Assembly (NCBI GenBank): GCA_945487905.1
Contig: CALYTW010000009.1
Location: 1-36,676 of the forward strand
Source of the DNA: an uncultured cyanobacterium
GTDB lineage: Bacteria > Cyanobacteriota > Vampirovibrionia > Gastranaerophilales > Gastranaerophilaceae
DNA: 36,676 nucleotides
Reading direction: 5' to 3'
Shown here: in pieces, positions 1 through 7,192 of the stretch
Layout of the letters: each line of letters starts with the position of its first letter
Position numbering within the stretch: position 1 is the first letter of the stretch
Made by a program: the position numbers and the translations under genes
Notes under the pieces: generated by a model
The model's database searches: none
What the model saw: only the letters and a program-made list of their open reading frames with translations
Told to the model about the DNA's origin: nothing

Positions 1-311
1 ATAATAAAATGTATATTATTATAGGATATAACTTCCCTATTTCTCCGAAAGAAAAAGACAGAACATTTATGGTTTCTTCCAAACTCAAGGTTGTTAATAA
101 CAAAATCCAAACCTATGATGTTGCCTTTAATGAGGCTTACGGAAACCTTCCGCTCTACAAAGTCACCAATCTTGTTAATCTTTTAAATCCGCTCAATTTT
201 ACGGTAAAATTGTTTGATGATAAAAATTGCGATGTTAATATTGAAGATATAAAAATAAAAGATGATATCGTAATAGTTAATGGTAAAATGTATATTAAAG
301 GAGATAAATAA
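1..311 (+). CDS. DUF2993-like (LmeA-type) protein, C-terminal part
   Basis: The reading frame is open to the window edge. An ATG lies at position 9, but no stop precedes it and no Shine-Dalgarno (SD) sequence is visible, so this is probably the 3' end of a longer gene. The visible ~100 residues alternate short beta-strand-like stretches, with an 'LLNPLNF' segment and a final 'IVNGKMYIKGDK' strand. This resembles the C-terminal half of DUF2993/LmeA-type lipid-binding proteins, which end in a similar 'lnP...v.i.G' pattern and are found in cyanobacteria and actinobacteria. It abuts the next gene directly (stop 309-311, next ATG 312), so the two are probably co-transcribed. The family call is inference from pattern only; a plain hypothetical protein is the alternative. 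Confidence 0.4.
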   Translation, partial: NKMYIIIGYNFPISPKEKDRTFMVSSKLKVVNNKIQTYDVAFNEAYGNLPLYKVTNLVNLLNPLNFTVKLFDDKNCDVNIEDIKIKDDIVIVNGKMYIKGDK

Positions 312-917
312 ATGAATTCTTCTCAAAAATTTGGCTTATTTTTACTGATAATTATAACAGCTGCTTATGTTTATTTTGCATTTTTCTGCAAAGATTTCAA
401 ACTGCCGGAATTTAATAAAAATGATAAGTCTCAAACAGAATATTCTCCTCTGAATTATGATATCAAAAATGAAGAAAATAATGTCACGGAAACTAAAGCC
501 GAGAAGAAGAATGTAAAAATATTTGTGCTGGATAAAACAGGAAACCTCAAAGGGGTAACCAGAGAATGTGATCCGGCTGTTAATCATTCCTGCTTTGAAT
601 TTGCAATAAGCGAGCTTCTCAAATCTCCTACAAAAGTGGAAAAATCAAAAGGTTATACGTCAGAAATTCCGGCTGGAACTAAACTGCTTTCTGTCAGAGA
701 ATCTTCGAATTTTGTTATGGTTGATTTTTCATCTGATTTTGAAGCCGGTGGCGGGGCGGAAAGTACGTATATGAGAGTTAAACAGGTTATTAAAACCGTT
801 AATGCAAATTCTTCAGCTCCTACGTATTTGTATATTAACGGAAAACAGGCAAACGTAATAGGCGGAGAAGGTGTTATGCTGAAACAGCCTCTCAATGAAA
901 GGTCTTTGGATGAGTAA
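312..917 (+). CDS. GerMN-domain membrane-anchored protein
   Basis: This 201-aa protein has an N-terminal hydrophobic helix (about residues 7-26) that should act as a signal anchor. A charged, Asn/Lys-rich linker follows to about residue 70, then a GerMN-like domain (about 72-195). The domain features are the 'VKIFVLD' opening strand, a central helix 'CFEFAISELLKSPTK', 'EIPAGTKLLSVRES..VMVDFSSDF' and the closing 'PTYLYINGKQ'. GerMN is known from spore-germination GerM and from non-sporulating bacteria, including cyanobacteria, where it is often encoded beside cell-wall amidases. A role at the cell wall is therefore likely but not shown. GGAG lies eight bases before the ATG. The 3' end overlaps the next gene by 8 nt. 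Confidence 0.75.
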   Translation: MNSSQKFGLFLLIIITAAYVYFAFFCKDFKLPEFNKNDKSQTEYSPLNYDIKNEENNVTETKAEKKNVKIFVLDKTGNLKGVTRECDPAVNHSCFEFAISELLKSPTKVEKSKGYTSEIPAGTKLLSVRESSNFVMVDFSSDFEAGGGAESTYMRVKQVIKTVNANSSAPTYLYINGKQANVIGGEGVMLKQPLNERSLDE

Positions 918-1167
918 TGACAACGTAAATAAAGACTTGGATTATTATATGAATCTGGATTGGACTCTTATTGAAGGGGTCGATTTGGATTTTAACGGAA
1001 ATCCTTACCATTATATTGAGATAAAAGAAATTCCGAGCTTTGCTTTTTGTGCAAAAACGAGAGAAAAAGCACTCGAAAACTACAAGAAACAATTAAGGCT
1101 GTCTTTGATGCTTATGCTTGAAGATGGAGACCATATAACAGAACCCGGTAAAGAAACAACGATATAG
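910..1167 (+). CDS. HicB-like antitoxin-fold protein (no toxin partner seen)
   Basis: This 85-aa protein follows the HicB pattern: 'YYMNLDWTLIEGVDLDFNGNPYHYIEIKEIP' (strand, Asp-rich turn, strand, then the 'elPg' position), 'AFCAKTREKALENYKKQLRL' (the 'a.G.T.eEAl.n' helix) and an acidic end with 'ITEPGKE'. HicB proteins normally bind and silence a HicA mRNA interferase, but no HicA-like ORF is next to it. No C-terminal DNA-binding segment is present, so it may be a solo HicB-fold protein. The ATG at 910 is preferred over one at 895, because GAAAGG precedes 910 at seven bases and nothing precedes 895. It overlaps the GerMN gene by 8 nt, consistent with translational coupling. Confidence 0.55.
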   Translation: MSNDNVNKDLDYYMNLDWTLIEGVDLDFNGNPYHYIEIKEIPSFAFCAKTREKALENYKKQLRLSLMLMLEDGDHITEPGKETTI

Positions 1168-1180
1168 ATTGGAAAAATAT

Positions 1181-1717
1181 ATGCCCGTAAATACAGATTT
1201 TCAAATTTTTATATCAAATATGACCGTTGATGATATCGAAAATGTTGTTCAAATCGAAGCCGATGCATACGGACAGCATCATTGGTCAAAGTCTTCCTTT
1301 TACGATGAGATGAACAACAATCTTGCCAGATATTATTGCGCAAAAACTCAAAATAATAAACTCGTTGCTTACGCAGGAATTTGGAATATTATTGATGAAG
1401 CGCACATTACTACAATAGCGGTCAAACCCGAATTTATGAGAAAACACATAGGAGAAGCTCTAATCGTAAAAATATTGGAAGATTGTTATAATAACAAAAT
1501 AAAATACTTGACGCTGGAAGTAAGAGAATCAAATGTTCCTGCAATAGAATTGTACAAAAAATACGGTTTTTCTTCATTAGGGACAAGAAAAGGATATTAT
1601 CAGGATAACAATGAAAATGCCTTAATAATGTGGACTGAAAATATTTTTTACGAAAAATTTAAAACAAGATTTGAGCAAAACAGAGAAAATTTGAAAAAAT
1701 TTATTGAAATCAAATGA
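1181..1717 (+). CDS. rimI: Ribosomal protein S18-alanine N-acetyltransferase (GNAT)
   Basis: This 178-aa GNAT-family acetyltransferase has the RimI pattern: 'MTVDDIENVVQIEADAYGQHHWSKSSFYDEM' at the start, the acetyl-CoA loop 'TIAVKPEFMRKHIGEALI' (Q/RxxGxG/A type) and 'LEVRESNVPAIELYKKYGFSSLGTRKGYY', which is the RimI signature 'LEVR.SN..A..LY.k.GF...g.R..YY'. RimI acetylates the N-terminal Ala of S18, and its substrate gene rpsR lies at 2723-2956 on the other strand. An upstream TTG at 1169 would add four residues; ATG 1181 is chosen because a GGA stands about seven bases before it. About 25 C-terminal residues beyond the core are Lys/Glu-rich. The stop overlaps bioY (ATGA). Confidence 0.85.
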   Translation: MPVNTDFQIFISNMTVDDIENVVQIEADAYGQHHWSKSSFYDEMNNNLARYYCAKTQNNKLVAYAGIWNIIDEAHITTIAVKPEFMRKHIGEALIVKILEDCYNNKIKYLTLEVRESNVPAIELYKKYGFSSLGTRKGYYQDNNENALIMWTENIFYEKFKTRFEQNRENLKKFIEIK

Positions 1718-2391
1718 CAAAAAGACTGGAAAAACAACTTAATAGTTTTAAATACAATGGAGAACCGATAAGAATTACTCTCGGTACGCTCATTATGACG
1801 TGTTTGTCAGTCCTTTTTCTCATTGTTGCCACTTTTACTCAGCTTACGCTTAATCATCCGTTTATACCGTCTGATGCTATCGCATTTTTGTCTCAAGATC
1901 CTACGCATACACAAATTGTACATCATTTTACCAAGACTTACCGGTATATTCCTCAAATACCGATGGTGTTTTTCATAGTCGCTCTTTTGGGAAGAAAGTT
2001 TGGTATAATATCAATTCTCGGATATATTACTCTGGGTATGTTTTTCCCCGTTTTTGCACTCGGAGGAGGCATATCCTATATGCTGGAATACGGTTTCGGA
2101 TACATTCTTGCATTTATTCCGGCAATACTTTTTACCGGTACCTTGCTGAAAGTTAAAACAGATTTTTTAAGAATTATCTTGATGGCTTCTCTCGGAGTAA
2201 TTTCAATACATATTCTCGGAAGTTTGTATATGATTTTTGTAGCAACACTAAGACACGCTCCTATGGATTTAATCTTCGGCTGGATTGTTTCTCAAAGCGG
2301 GGTTCAAATTCTTTATGACATATTTTTTACCGTTATTGCAATTTATTTGGGACGATGGACAAGGCGATTATTGTGGATTGTTATGTGCTAA
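1714..2391 (+). CDS. bioY: BioY-family biotin transporter (ECF S component)
   Basis: This 225-aa membrane protein has about six hydrophobic helices. The diagnostic segment is 'LGYITLGMFFPVFALGGGISYMLEYGFGYILAFIPAILFTG', read in two parts: the Gly-rich loop (GGGISYMLEY) and the GYILAFIPA helix. This is the BioY core motif for biotin binding. A C-terminal helix ends in 'YLGRWTRRLL'. BioY works either alone or with an energy-coupling module (EcfA/A'/T), none of which is seen here. The ~20-residue hydrophilic N-terminus is longer than usual. The start ATG shares bases with the rimI stop (ATGA overlap), and a hairpin terminator follows at once, so this gene ends the operon. Confidence 0.75.
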   Translation: MTKRLEKQLNSFKYNGEPIRITLGTLIMTCLSVLFLIVATFTQLTLNHPFIPSDAIAFLSQDPTHTQIVHHFTKTYRYIPQIPMVFFIVALLGRKFGIISILGYITLGMFFPVFALGGGISYMLEYGFGYILAFIPAILFTGTLLKVKTDFLRIILMASLGVISIHILGSLYMIFVATLRHAPMDLIFGWIVSQSGVQILYDIFFTVIAIYLGRWTRRLLWIVMC

Positions 2392-2400
2392 ATTTCGACA

Positions 2401-2439
2401 AAAAAGAACCTGCTGTATTTAATACAACAGGTTCTTTTT
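2401..2439. terminator. Bidirectional intrinsic terminator
   Basis: A 19-bp stem (one mismatch) has A5 on the left and T5 on the right and is centred at 2420. It lies between bioY (+) and the 61-aa gene ending at 2454 (-), so it can stop both transcripts. Confidence 0.9.
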
Positions 2440-2453
2440 ATAATTCATAAAAA

Positions 2454-2639
2454 TTACTTTGCATTATCTTTAATAACTATAAGATTTTTAACAATTTTCA
2501 TAACGCAAGTCGGTAACACAACCTCTGCAAGACCGTCTGCAATACTGATTATACTGCCGGCTCTCAGGGTTACATCTTCGCCTTTGTACTGAAATACATA
2601 ATCGTCTTTTCTATCAGATCTGATTGTGATTTTGTCCAT
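2454..2639 (-). CDS. Unknown 61-aa protein at the end of the rpsF-ssb-rpsR operon
   Basis: I do not recognise this 61-aa protein. It is a compact mostly-beta sequence: 'DKITIRSDRKDDYVFQYKGEDVTLRAGSII' then 'EVVLPTCVMKIVKNLIVIKD', with one Cys. It has no signal peptide or membrane segment. It follows rpsR after an 83-base gap that holds a small GGGAAC/GTTCCC hairpin, and precedes the terminator. An AAGG lies about six bases before the ATG. Its position is where many bacteria carry rplI (L9), but the sequence shows no L9 motifs. A small ribosome- or ssDNA-associated role would fit the context, but this is only inference. Confidence 0.6.
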   Translation of the reverse strand: MDKITIRSDRKDDYVFQYKGEDVTLRAGSIISIADGLAEVVLPTCVMKIVKNLIVIKDNAK

Positions 2640-2672
2640 AAGTTTTTCCTTTTCTCTTTATTTTTTAAAACA

Positions 2673-2688
2673 GGGAACGGCAGTTCCC
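2673..2688 (-). other. Small hairpin between rpsR and the 61-aa gene
   Basis: GGGAAC and GTTCCC (6 bp, loop of 4) are followed on the minus strand by TGTTTTAAAA. It could be a partial terminator or attenuator that lowers expression of the last gene. The T tract is short, so read-through is expected. Confidence 0.4.
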
Positions 2689-2722
2689 CGCCATTCCCAA
2701 AAATACTTATACCGACCTTTTA

Positions 2723-2956
2723 TTAGTCAAAAACATAACTTATTATAGCTGCTTCACGAGCCTGCTTAATAGCTTTTGCTATCATTCTCTGGTGCATTGC
2801 ACAGTTTCCTGTAACACGTCTCGGAATGATTTTTCCTGCTTCTGTTAAGTATCTTTTAAGTTTTGATGCATCTTTGTAGTCAATGTAATCTACATGATCC
2901 GCACAAAAACTGCATGTTTTGCGTTTCTTTCTGTCATTAAAGTCTTGTTTTGCCAT
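2723..2956 (-). CDS. rpsR: Small ribosomal subunit protein bS18
   Basis: This 77-aa protein is of normal length for S18. It has the conserved core 'IDYKDASKLKRYLTEAGKIIPRRVTGNCAMHQRMIAKAIKQAREAAIISYV'-type signature, including 'IPRRVTG' and 'AIKRAR'-like residues. The N-terminal part carries 'CSFCADH', with a further Cys-His pair (CAMH) downstream, so this looks like the zinc-binding (C+) form of S18. S18 binds S6 in the platform of the 30S subunit, and the S6 gene is two genes upstream in the same operon. The mature N-terminal Ala (MAK...) is the usual RimI target, and rimI lies 1 kb away on the opposite strand. Confidence 0.97.
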   Translation of the reverse strand: MAKQDFNDRKKRKTCSFCADHVDYIDYKDASKLKRYLTEAGKIIPRRVTGNCAMHQRMIAKAIKQAREAAIISYVFD

Positions 2957-3032
2957 TTTTCTCTTTGCCTTTCTAGCCTTATTTTCTCTACTTGGTAATT
3001 TGCAATCAGTATAACTATTCTTCTTTTAAATT

Positions 3033-3440
3033 CTAAAATGGTATTTCTTCTTCGCCTATCAGTTCGTTTGAAAACGCATCCTGATCAAATTTCACTACGT
3101 CTTCCGTATTCGATGACGGCACAGATGAAGAAGCGATTTTACCGCCTGCACCAATTAACTCAATGGTGTTTGCATCAATCTCAAAGATTCTTCTTTCCGT
3201 TCCGTTATCCGATTTAACAGCAGTAATCTGAAGTCTTCCTTCTACCAATACTCTGTCTCCCTGCGAGATTTCGGAAACAACTTCATCAAGAGCCTGTCTT
3301 TTTACAACAACTCTTATGAACATTTCTTCTCTTTCGCCGATATTTAGTACAAACGACGACACGGGAACATTGTTCTGTGTAAAACGCTTTTCCGGAGCTC
3401 TGTATACAGAGCCTGTTATTACCGCTTTTGCCAGTGACAT
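3033..3440 (-). CDS. ssb: Single-stranded DNA-binding protein
   Basis: This 135-aa protein has an N-terminal OB fold (about 1-100): 'AVITGSVYRAPEKRFTQNNVPVSSFVLNIGERE', then 'FIRVVVKRQALDEVVSEISQGDRVLVEGRLQ'. A short linker leads to an acidic tip ending EEEIPF, the usual C-terminal tip that binds partner proteins. The linker is only about 20 residues, so it is shorter than in the typical 170-aa SSB. It lies between rpsF and rpsR, the classical rpsF-ssb-rpsR order. GAGG stands before the ATG. Confidence 0.95.
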   Translation of the reverse strand: MSLAKAVITGSVYRAPEKRFTQNNVPVSSFVLNIGEREEMFIRVVVKRQALDEVVSEISQGDRVLVEGRLQITAVKSDNGTERRIFEIDANTIELIGAGGKIASSSVPSSNTEDVVKFDQDAFSNELIGEEEIPF

Positions 3441-3459
3441 AATTTACCTCATGTAAAAC

Positions 3460-3762
3460 TTATACAGTTTGTGTTTGTTTAGCTTCTTCCATAAACATAA
3501 ATCTGATTATGTTCTCGTTGAGTTTCAAACTTCTCTTGAAATCAACAACGCTTTCCGCAGGAAGTGCTACGCTCATTACGGTAAAATATCCGTCTCTGTA
3601 AGACTGTACGTCGTAAGCAAGTTTTTTTCTGCCCATTTTATCAACAGACTCTACTGAGCCTTTATAAGATTTAACATCGCTTGAAATCTTTTCAACTTCT
3701 TTGTCTAACTCCTCCGAGTCAAGACTGGGCTTGAAAACTGTTAATAATTCATAGTTTTTCAT
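3460..3762 (-). CDS. rpsF: Small ribosomal subunit protein bS6
   Basis: This 100-aa protein is of normal length for S6. It begins 'MKNYELLTVFKPSLDSEE' and has 'MGRKKLAYDVQSYRDGYFTVM', the standard 'G.r.LAY.I.k...G.Y' S6 motif, and 'SLKLNENIIRFMF' near the end. It is the first gene of the S6-SSB-S18-unknown operon and has a strong SD (AAGGAGAT) before its ATG. In many bacteria S6:S18 represses its own operon by binding the leader; no clear S6:S18 box with a CCG bulge was recognised in the short leader here. Confidence 0.97.
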   Translation of the reverse strand: MKNYELLTVFKPSLDSEELDKEVEKISSDVKSYKGSVESVDKMGRKKLAYDVQSYRDGYFTVMSVALPAESVVDFKRSLKLNENIIRFMFMEEAKQTQTV

Positions 3763-3786
3763 ATCTATATATCTCCTTATGACACC

Positions 3787-3814
3787 ATGCTAACACGAAC
3801 AGGGTTAATTGCAA
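3787..3814 (-). promoter_or_regulatory. Candidate rpsF promoter
   Basis: On the minus strand TTGCAA (3809-3814) and TAGCAT (3787-3792) are separated by 16 bp, about 24 bases before the rpsF start codon. Each box matches the consensus at 4 of 6 positions. The leader would be short, about 18 nt, and hold just the SD. Confidence 0.35.
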
Positions 3815-3853
3815 GGGGTAAGCGGGGAAAAATGGGAGGGGTAAAGGAGGGGG
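3815..3853 (+). other. G-rich tract with G-quadruplex potential
   Basis: Five G runs of at least three (3815-3818, 3824-3827, 3834-3836, 3838-3841, 3849-3853) have loops of 5, 6, 1 and 7 bases and satisfy the usual G3+N1-7 rule. Two further GGG runs follow (3866, 3872). This stands out in a low-GC chromosome. It lies just upstream of the candidate rpsF -35 box and downstream of the yqeG stop codon. The rest of the 250-base gap (to 4013) shows no gene. Confidence 0.6.
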
Positions 3854-4013
3854 AACATGGAATGTGGGAAAGGGAGCTATGGATGTATTGATGTATGTAG
3901 GAATGACTTTTAATTGGCAAGCCCTCTATCCCTCCAACCTTCCAGATCTAAGTTTTAATATGTATCGTTAGAGAAAGGTATGATTTTTGCGGGTATGTTA
4001 TGTTTTGCAACAA

Positions 4014-4496
4014 TTACTTTCTTATTGTGCTTCTTTCCAGCGTTCTTACAAACTTTGTCGGCAGATTTTCGTTAGGATTAATAGAACCGACAAGAATTGT
4101 TTTGCATCCTAAAAGTTTACCTGCAAGTATATCTGTCAGCGGTCTATCTCCTATCATAACAGCTTCCTCAGGATTAATATCTATCGATTCGATATATTTT
4201 CTCATAACAGCAGGATTCGGTTTGTTTGCACAACCGATAACCTTGCAAGGTGCTATTTTATTTGCATTTTCAATATAATCAGGATTTTTGTTATTGGAAA
4301 TTATTGCAACCTCAAAATCCTTATCAAAAGTTTTGAACCATTCAAGCGTTTCGGGAAGAAAACTTCCGGACTTTGAAATCATAAGTGTACTGTCCAAGTC
4401 GAACATCAGGCACTTTATCCCCTGTTTTTGAAGTTCGCTGAAATTGATTTCGTATATGTTTTTTAAATTGTAATCAGGTTTTAAGAACATGCACAC
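4014..4496 (-). CDS. YqeG-family HAD IIIA-type phosphatase
   Basis: This 160-aa HAD-superfamily protein has motif I as 'LMFDLDSTL' (nucleophile Asp33, general acid Asp35), motif II at 'IISNN' and motif III/IV as 'KPNPAVMRKYIE...EAVMIGDRPLTDILAGKLLG', the YqeG signature 'KP....R......l.p.e..miGDql.TDi..gn..G'. Related proteins act as phosphatidylglycerolphosphate phosphatases in eukaryotes and plants (PTPMT-unrelated Gep4 type). The bacterial function is unsettled, though links to ribosome biogenesis have been suggested. The start overlaps the preceding U32 gene by 16 nt; an alternative ATG two codons in (4490) is equally possible. Confidence 0.85.
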   Translation of the reverse strand: MCMFLKPDYNLKNIYEINFSELQKQGIKCLMFDLDSTLMISKSGSFLPETLEWFKTFDKDFEVAIISNNKNPDYIENANKIAPCKVIGCANKPNPAVMRKYIESIDINPEEAVMIGDRPLTDILAGKLLGCKTILVGSINPNENLPTKFVRTLERSTIRK

Positions 4497-5749
4497 CTTG
4501 CCGTTTCATTTGTTGTATTTTTAATCCCGATTGTCCGAATAAGCGCATATTCATACTCTTTCGGCGGTTTTGTAAATTTTACCCAAAGTTCGTTGTTTGT
4601 ATTTGCGACATCCAAATCAAAACCTTTACCGTCAATTATTTCAGTTACTTGAGTAACGAACTTTTCTGACGGCGTAATAATTTCAATATCTTCGTTTTTA
4701 TTAAATTTGTTTTTAGTTCGGATTTTGTATGAGTCATCTTTTTTGTCAATTATTTCGCACAAAAAATCCGCACCCGCAAGACCTTTTGAAATATTGTAGC
4801 TGTAGCCGTCAGACGGGTATTCTCCGTTTCCCAAATAGAATCCTGTCGTGTAGCCTCTGTTTCCCACCTTCAGAAGTTCTTGAAAATAGGGTTCCATATC
4901 GGCATCCGGATTTTGCATAATTGCATCAATCGCTTCTCTGTATGCTTTTGCTGCCGCAGAAACATAATATAGGCTCTTTGTTCTTCCCTCAACCTTAAAC
5001 GAATCTATTCCGGCTTCAATCATTTCTTTAAGGTGTTTTACAAGGCAAAGGTCTTTTGTGGACAAAATATGAGTACCCTTTTCGTCCTGTATAATTTCCT
5101 GATACTCGTTAGGGCGAGTTTCTTCAAGAAGTTTATAGCTCCATCTGCAAGGCTGGGAACAATTTCCGGAGTTAGCTTTACGTTCGCCTCCGGTCATATA
5201 GTCGCTCAACAAGCACCTCCCGGAAAACGATACGCATTGAGCACCGTGGATAAAACATTCCAGCTCCATATCAGGAACTTTTTTCTTGATTTCCGCAACA
5301 TCTTTTACAGGAAGTTCTCTTGCCAGAATACAGCGAACTGCACCTATATCCTGCCAGAATTTAACTGCTTCATAGTTTAATATATTAGCCTGTGTTGAAA
5401 CGTGAATCGGAGTATTCGGCATATATTTTTCAGCTAATTTCATAATTCCGGGGTCGCTTATTATAAGAGCATCAGGATTTGTTTCAACAATAGAATCCAT
5501 TGCATTTTCGAGGGCTTTAATATCACTGTTAAATGCAAATATATTCAGAGTTAAATATGCTTTTGCTCCCATCTTATGAGCCGTATCAATCGCAGTCTTA
5601 AGATTTTCGAGTGTAATTAATTCGCCCTTTCGCATTGCTCTGAGGCTGAAATCCACGACACCCAGATAAACGGCATCTGCTCCGTACTTGATTGCATACT
5701 TTAGTTTTTCAATATTGCCCGCCGGCATTAATAATTCAGGTTTGTTCAT
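4481..5749 (-). CDS. trhP: U32-family tRNA hydroxylation protein (TrhP/YrrO type)
   Basis: This 422-aa protein begins 'KPELLMPAGNIEKLKYAIKYGADAVYLG', the U32 signature. The middle region holds 'LECFIHGAQCVSFSGRC', followed by 'GNCSQPCRW' with its conserved cysteines, and 'STKDLCLVKHLKEMIEAGIDSFKVEGRTKS'. These Cys bind an Fe-S cluster in TrhP, which uses prephenate to form 5-hydroxyuridine at position 34 of tRNAs. The older label is 'peptidase U32'; no protease activity is implied. No SD precedes the ATG; instead an extended -10 sits six bases upstream (see the promoter entry). It is followed, with overlap, by yqeG. Confidence 0.85.
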   Translation of the reverse strand: MNKPELLMPAGNIEKLKYAIKYGADAVYLGVVDFSLRAMRKGELITLENLKTAIDTAHKMGAKAYLTLNIFAFNSDIKALENAMDSIVETNPDALIISDPGIMKLAEKYMPNTPIHVSTQANILNYEAVKFWQDIGAVRCILARELPVKDVAEIKKKVPDMELECFIHGAQCVSFSGRCLLSDYMTGGERKANSGNCSQPCRWSYKLLEETRPNEYQEIIQDEKGTHILSTKDLCLVKHLKEMIEAGIDSFKVEGRTKSLYYVSAAAKAYREAIDAIMQNPDADMEPYFQELLKVGNRGYTTGFYLGNGEYPSDGYSYNISKGLAGADFLCEIIDKKDDSYKIRTKNKFNKNEDIEIITPSEKFVTQVTEIIDGKGFDLDVANTNNELWVKFTKPPKEYEYALIRTIGIKNTTNETARCACS

Positions 5750-5755
5750 AAAAAT

Positions 5756-5764
5756 ATTTTAGCA
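5756..5764 (-). promoter_or_regulatory. Extended -10 placing the trhP start at +1
   Basis: On the minus strand TGCTAAAAT is followed by six bases (ATTTTT) and then the trhP ATG. With usual spacing, transcription would start at or next to the A of the ATG, giving a leaderless mRNA. No -35 match or SD is seen. Confidence 0.45.
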
Positions 5765-5875
5765 TGAATATGAATAAGATAATTAATTACGATATTGGTT
5801 GCGAGGTAATAGCGTGAGCAGAGTGAGGGCGTTTCCGAGAAAACAATTTCCCAATTTTGCCATTCGTATAATCAA

Positions 5876-7192
5876 CTACAACTTCAAATAAGCTTCTCTT
5901 ATAATATATTCTTCTAATATCTTTTTTTCCGCAGAGGATAATTTTACGTCATTTTGAATTATGCAGAAAGTATAGTTGTTTCCTTTCTTTGTTGTTAAAT
6001 ACCCTGCTATCGAGCTGATATTTACCAGCGTTCCGGTTTTAGCCCTTAAATTTTCCTTTATTGGAAGCATTCTCTGAACAAGTGTTCCCTGTCCTGGAGT
6101 AGGTAAATAAGTCATAACAGGACTTTCCGAATTTCTATAGAGAAAATCCGAAACAAAATCCGCCGTAACAAGATTGTTTTTTGAAACTCCGCTTCCGTCT
6201 GTTATTTTAATTACAGAAGAATCAAGTTTTTTTGATTCGCAGAATTCATTGAACTTTTGTATGGCTTTTTCTACGGTTCCGTTCCCGCCTGAGAGTTTAA
6301 ATACGGTTTCTGCAGACATATTGTTACTGTTTTTAAGGATATCATTCAGAGCAACATCAATTCCGTGTTCAAAACTTTCCTGAATTGTATATTCGGAAGT
6401 AAGTTTTTGGGGTAAAAAAGGTGTCTTTAAATATATTCTGTTTTCTCCGAGTGCTTGAGTTAACCTTATTTCAAAATAACGCTTGAGGTTGTTTGAAGGA
6501 ATATTAACCGTTGTCTGTCTTGCTATTGTTCCGCCAAGTTTCAATGTGTTATCCGAAACTGCGGAATCCCGTTTTATATCAAGTTTTGTTATATTAGATG
6601 TTGTTATATTATTTAGAAATACAAGCGGATATTTGCTTGGATTCGAAATTTTTGCAAACTGTCCTGATTCCGAAGGAGAAAGTATAAGTTTTATTAGGTT
6701 GCTGTCAAGGTTATACGCACCGAATCTCGGCATAAGAACGTTCATATCATCATCCCACTGCCAGCCTTCGCCCCAACAATTGTCATCAAGGACACTGTCA
6801 TCTATATATATCTGTTTAGCACCTCCTCTTACAGGCTTTGTTAAAAATTTTAAATCGTTATATCGCAAGTATGGATCGCCCGAAAGTTTTATTAAGTATA
6901 TATCCTCTCCTTTTAGATATAACTCGGTTTTAAATTTGTAATCCTCTCCTAATGCATCCAGTGCGGAAGTCATAGTCAAAACTTTTTGGATTGAAGCAGG
7001 ATTCATCATAATTTTGTCATTTAACGAATAAACAACTTTTCCGTTATCTGCATTTCTGACAGATATAGCTATTGAATCTTTGCTGATTCCGGAATCCTTT
7101 ATTATACTTGCAAAATCTCCTTTTGAACTCTTTGCCTGAACATTTAATGTAAATACAAACAGTGTTAAAAATATTGATAATAATTTTTTCAT
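5876..7192 (-). CDS. dacB: D-alanyl-D-alanine carboxypeptidase/endopeptidase, PBP4 (S13) family
   Basis: This 438-aa protein has a signal peptide (MKKLLSIFLTLFVFTLNVQA). The class C penicillin-binding motifs are in order: SIQK (Ser67-Lys70, catalytic), SNN (in 'LKNSNNMSAE') and KTG (in 'LRAKTGTLVN'). It should trim or cleave peptidoglycan peptide cross-links in the periplasm. ATG 7192 is chosen over an upstream in-frame start at 7240 because the signal peptide starts there and the ATG overlaps the nitrilase stop (ATGA). The region between SIQK and SNN is the expected inserted-domain zone. It is last in a three-gene operon with an acyltransferase and a hydrolase. The 126 bases after it contain a G/C-richer stretch (5812-5842) but no clear hairpin. 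Confidence 0.9.
   Translation of the reverse strand: MKKLLSIFLTLFVFTLNVQAKSSKGDFASIIKDSGISKDSIAISVRNADNGKVVYSLNDKIMMNPASIQKVLTMTSALDALGEDYKFKTELYLKGEDIYLIKLSGDPYLRYNDLKFLTKPVRGGAKQIYIDDSVLDDNCWGEGWQWDDDMNVLMPRFGAYNLDSNLIKLILSPSESGQFAKISNPSKYPLVFLNNITTSNITKLDIKRDSAVSDNTLKLGGTIARQTTVNIPSNNLKRYFEIRLTQALGENRIYLKTPFLPQKLTSEYTIQESFEHGIDVALNDILKNSNNMSAETVFKLSGGNGTVEKAIQKFNEFCESKKLDSSVIKITDGSGVSKNNLVTADFVSDFLYRNSESPVMTYLPTPGQGTLVQRMLPIKENLRAKTGTLVNISSIAGYLTTKKGNNYTFCIIQNDVKLSSAEKKILEEYIIREAYLKL

Noticed and set aside
910-1167. Complete HicAB toxin-antitoxin pair
   Set aside because: No HicA-sized frame exists next to the HicB-like gene; the gap to rimI is 13 bases.
2454-2639. rplI (L9) after rpsR
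   Set aside because: Sequence is 61 aa and shows none of the L9 N-terminal motifs.
5033-5380. 115-aa open frame on the + strand
   Set aside because: Antisense to the trhP gene and without coding signs.
5812-5842. Terminator or repeat in the G/C-richer stretch after dacB
   Set aside because: No inverted repeat of useful length on either strand; left as plain intergenic sequence.
6483-6941. 152-aa open frame on the + strand
   Set aside because: It is antisense to the PBP4 gene, whose motifs are certain; no SD and no recognisable domain.
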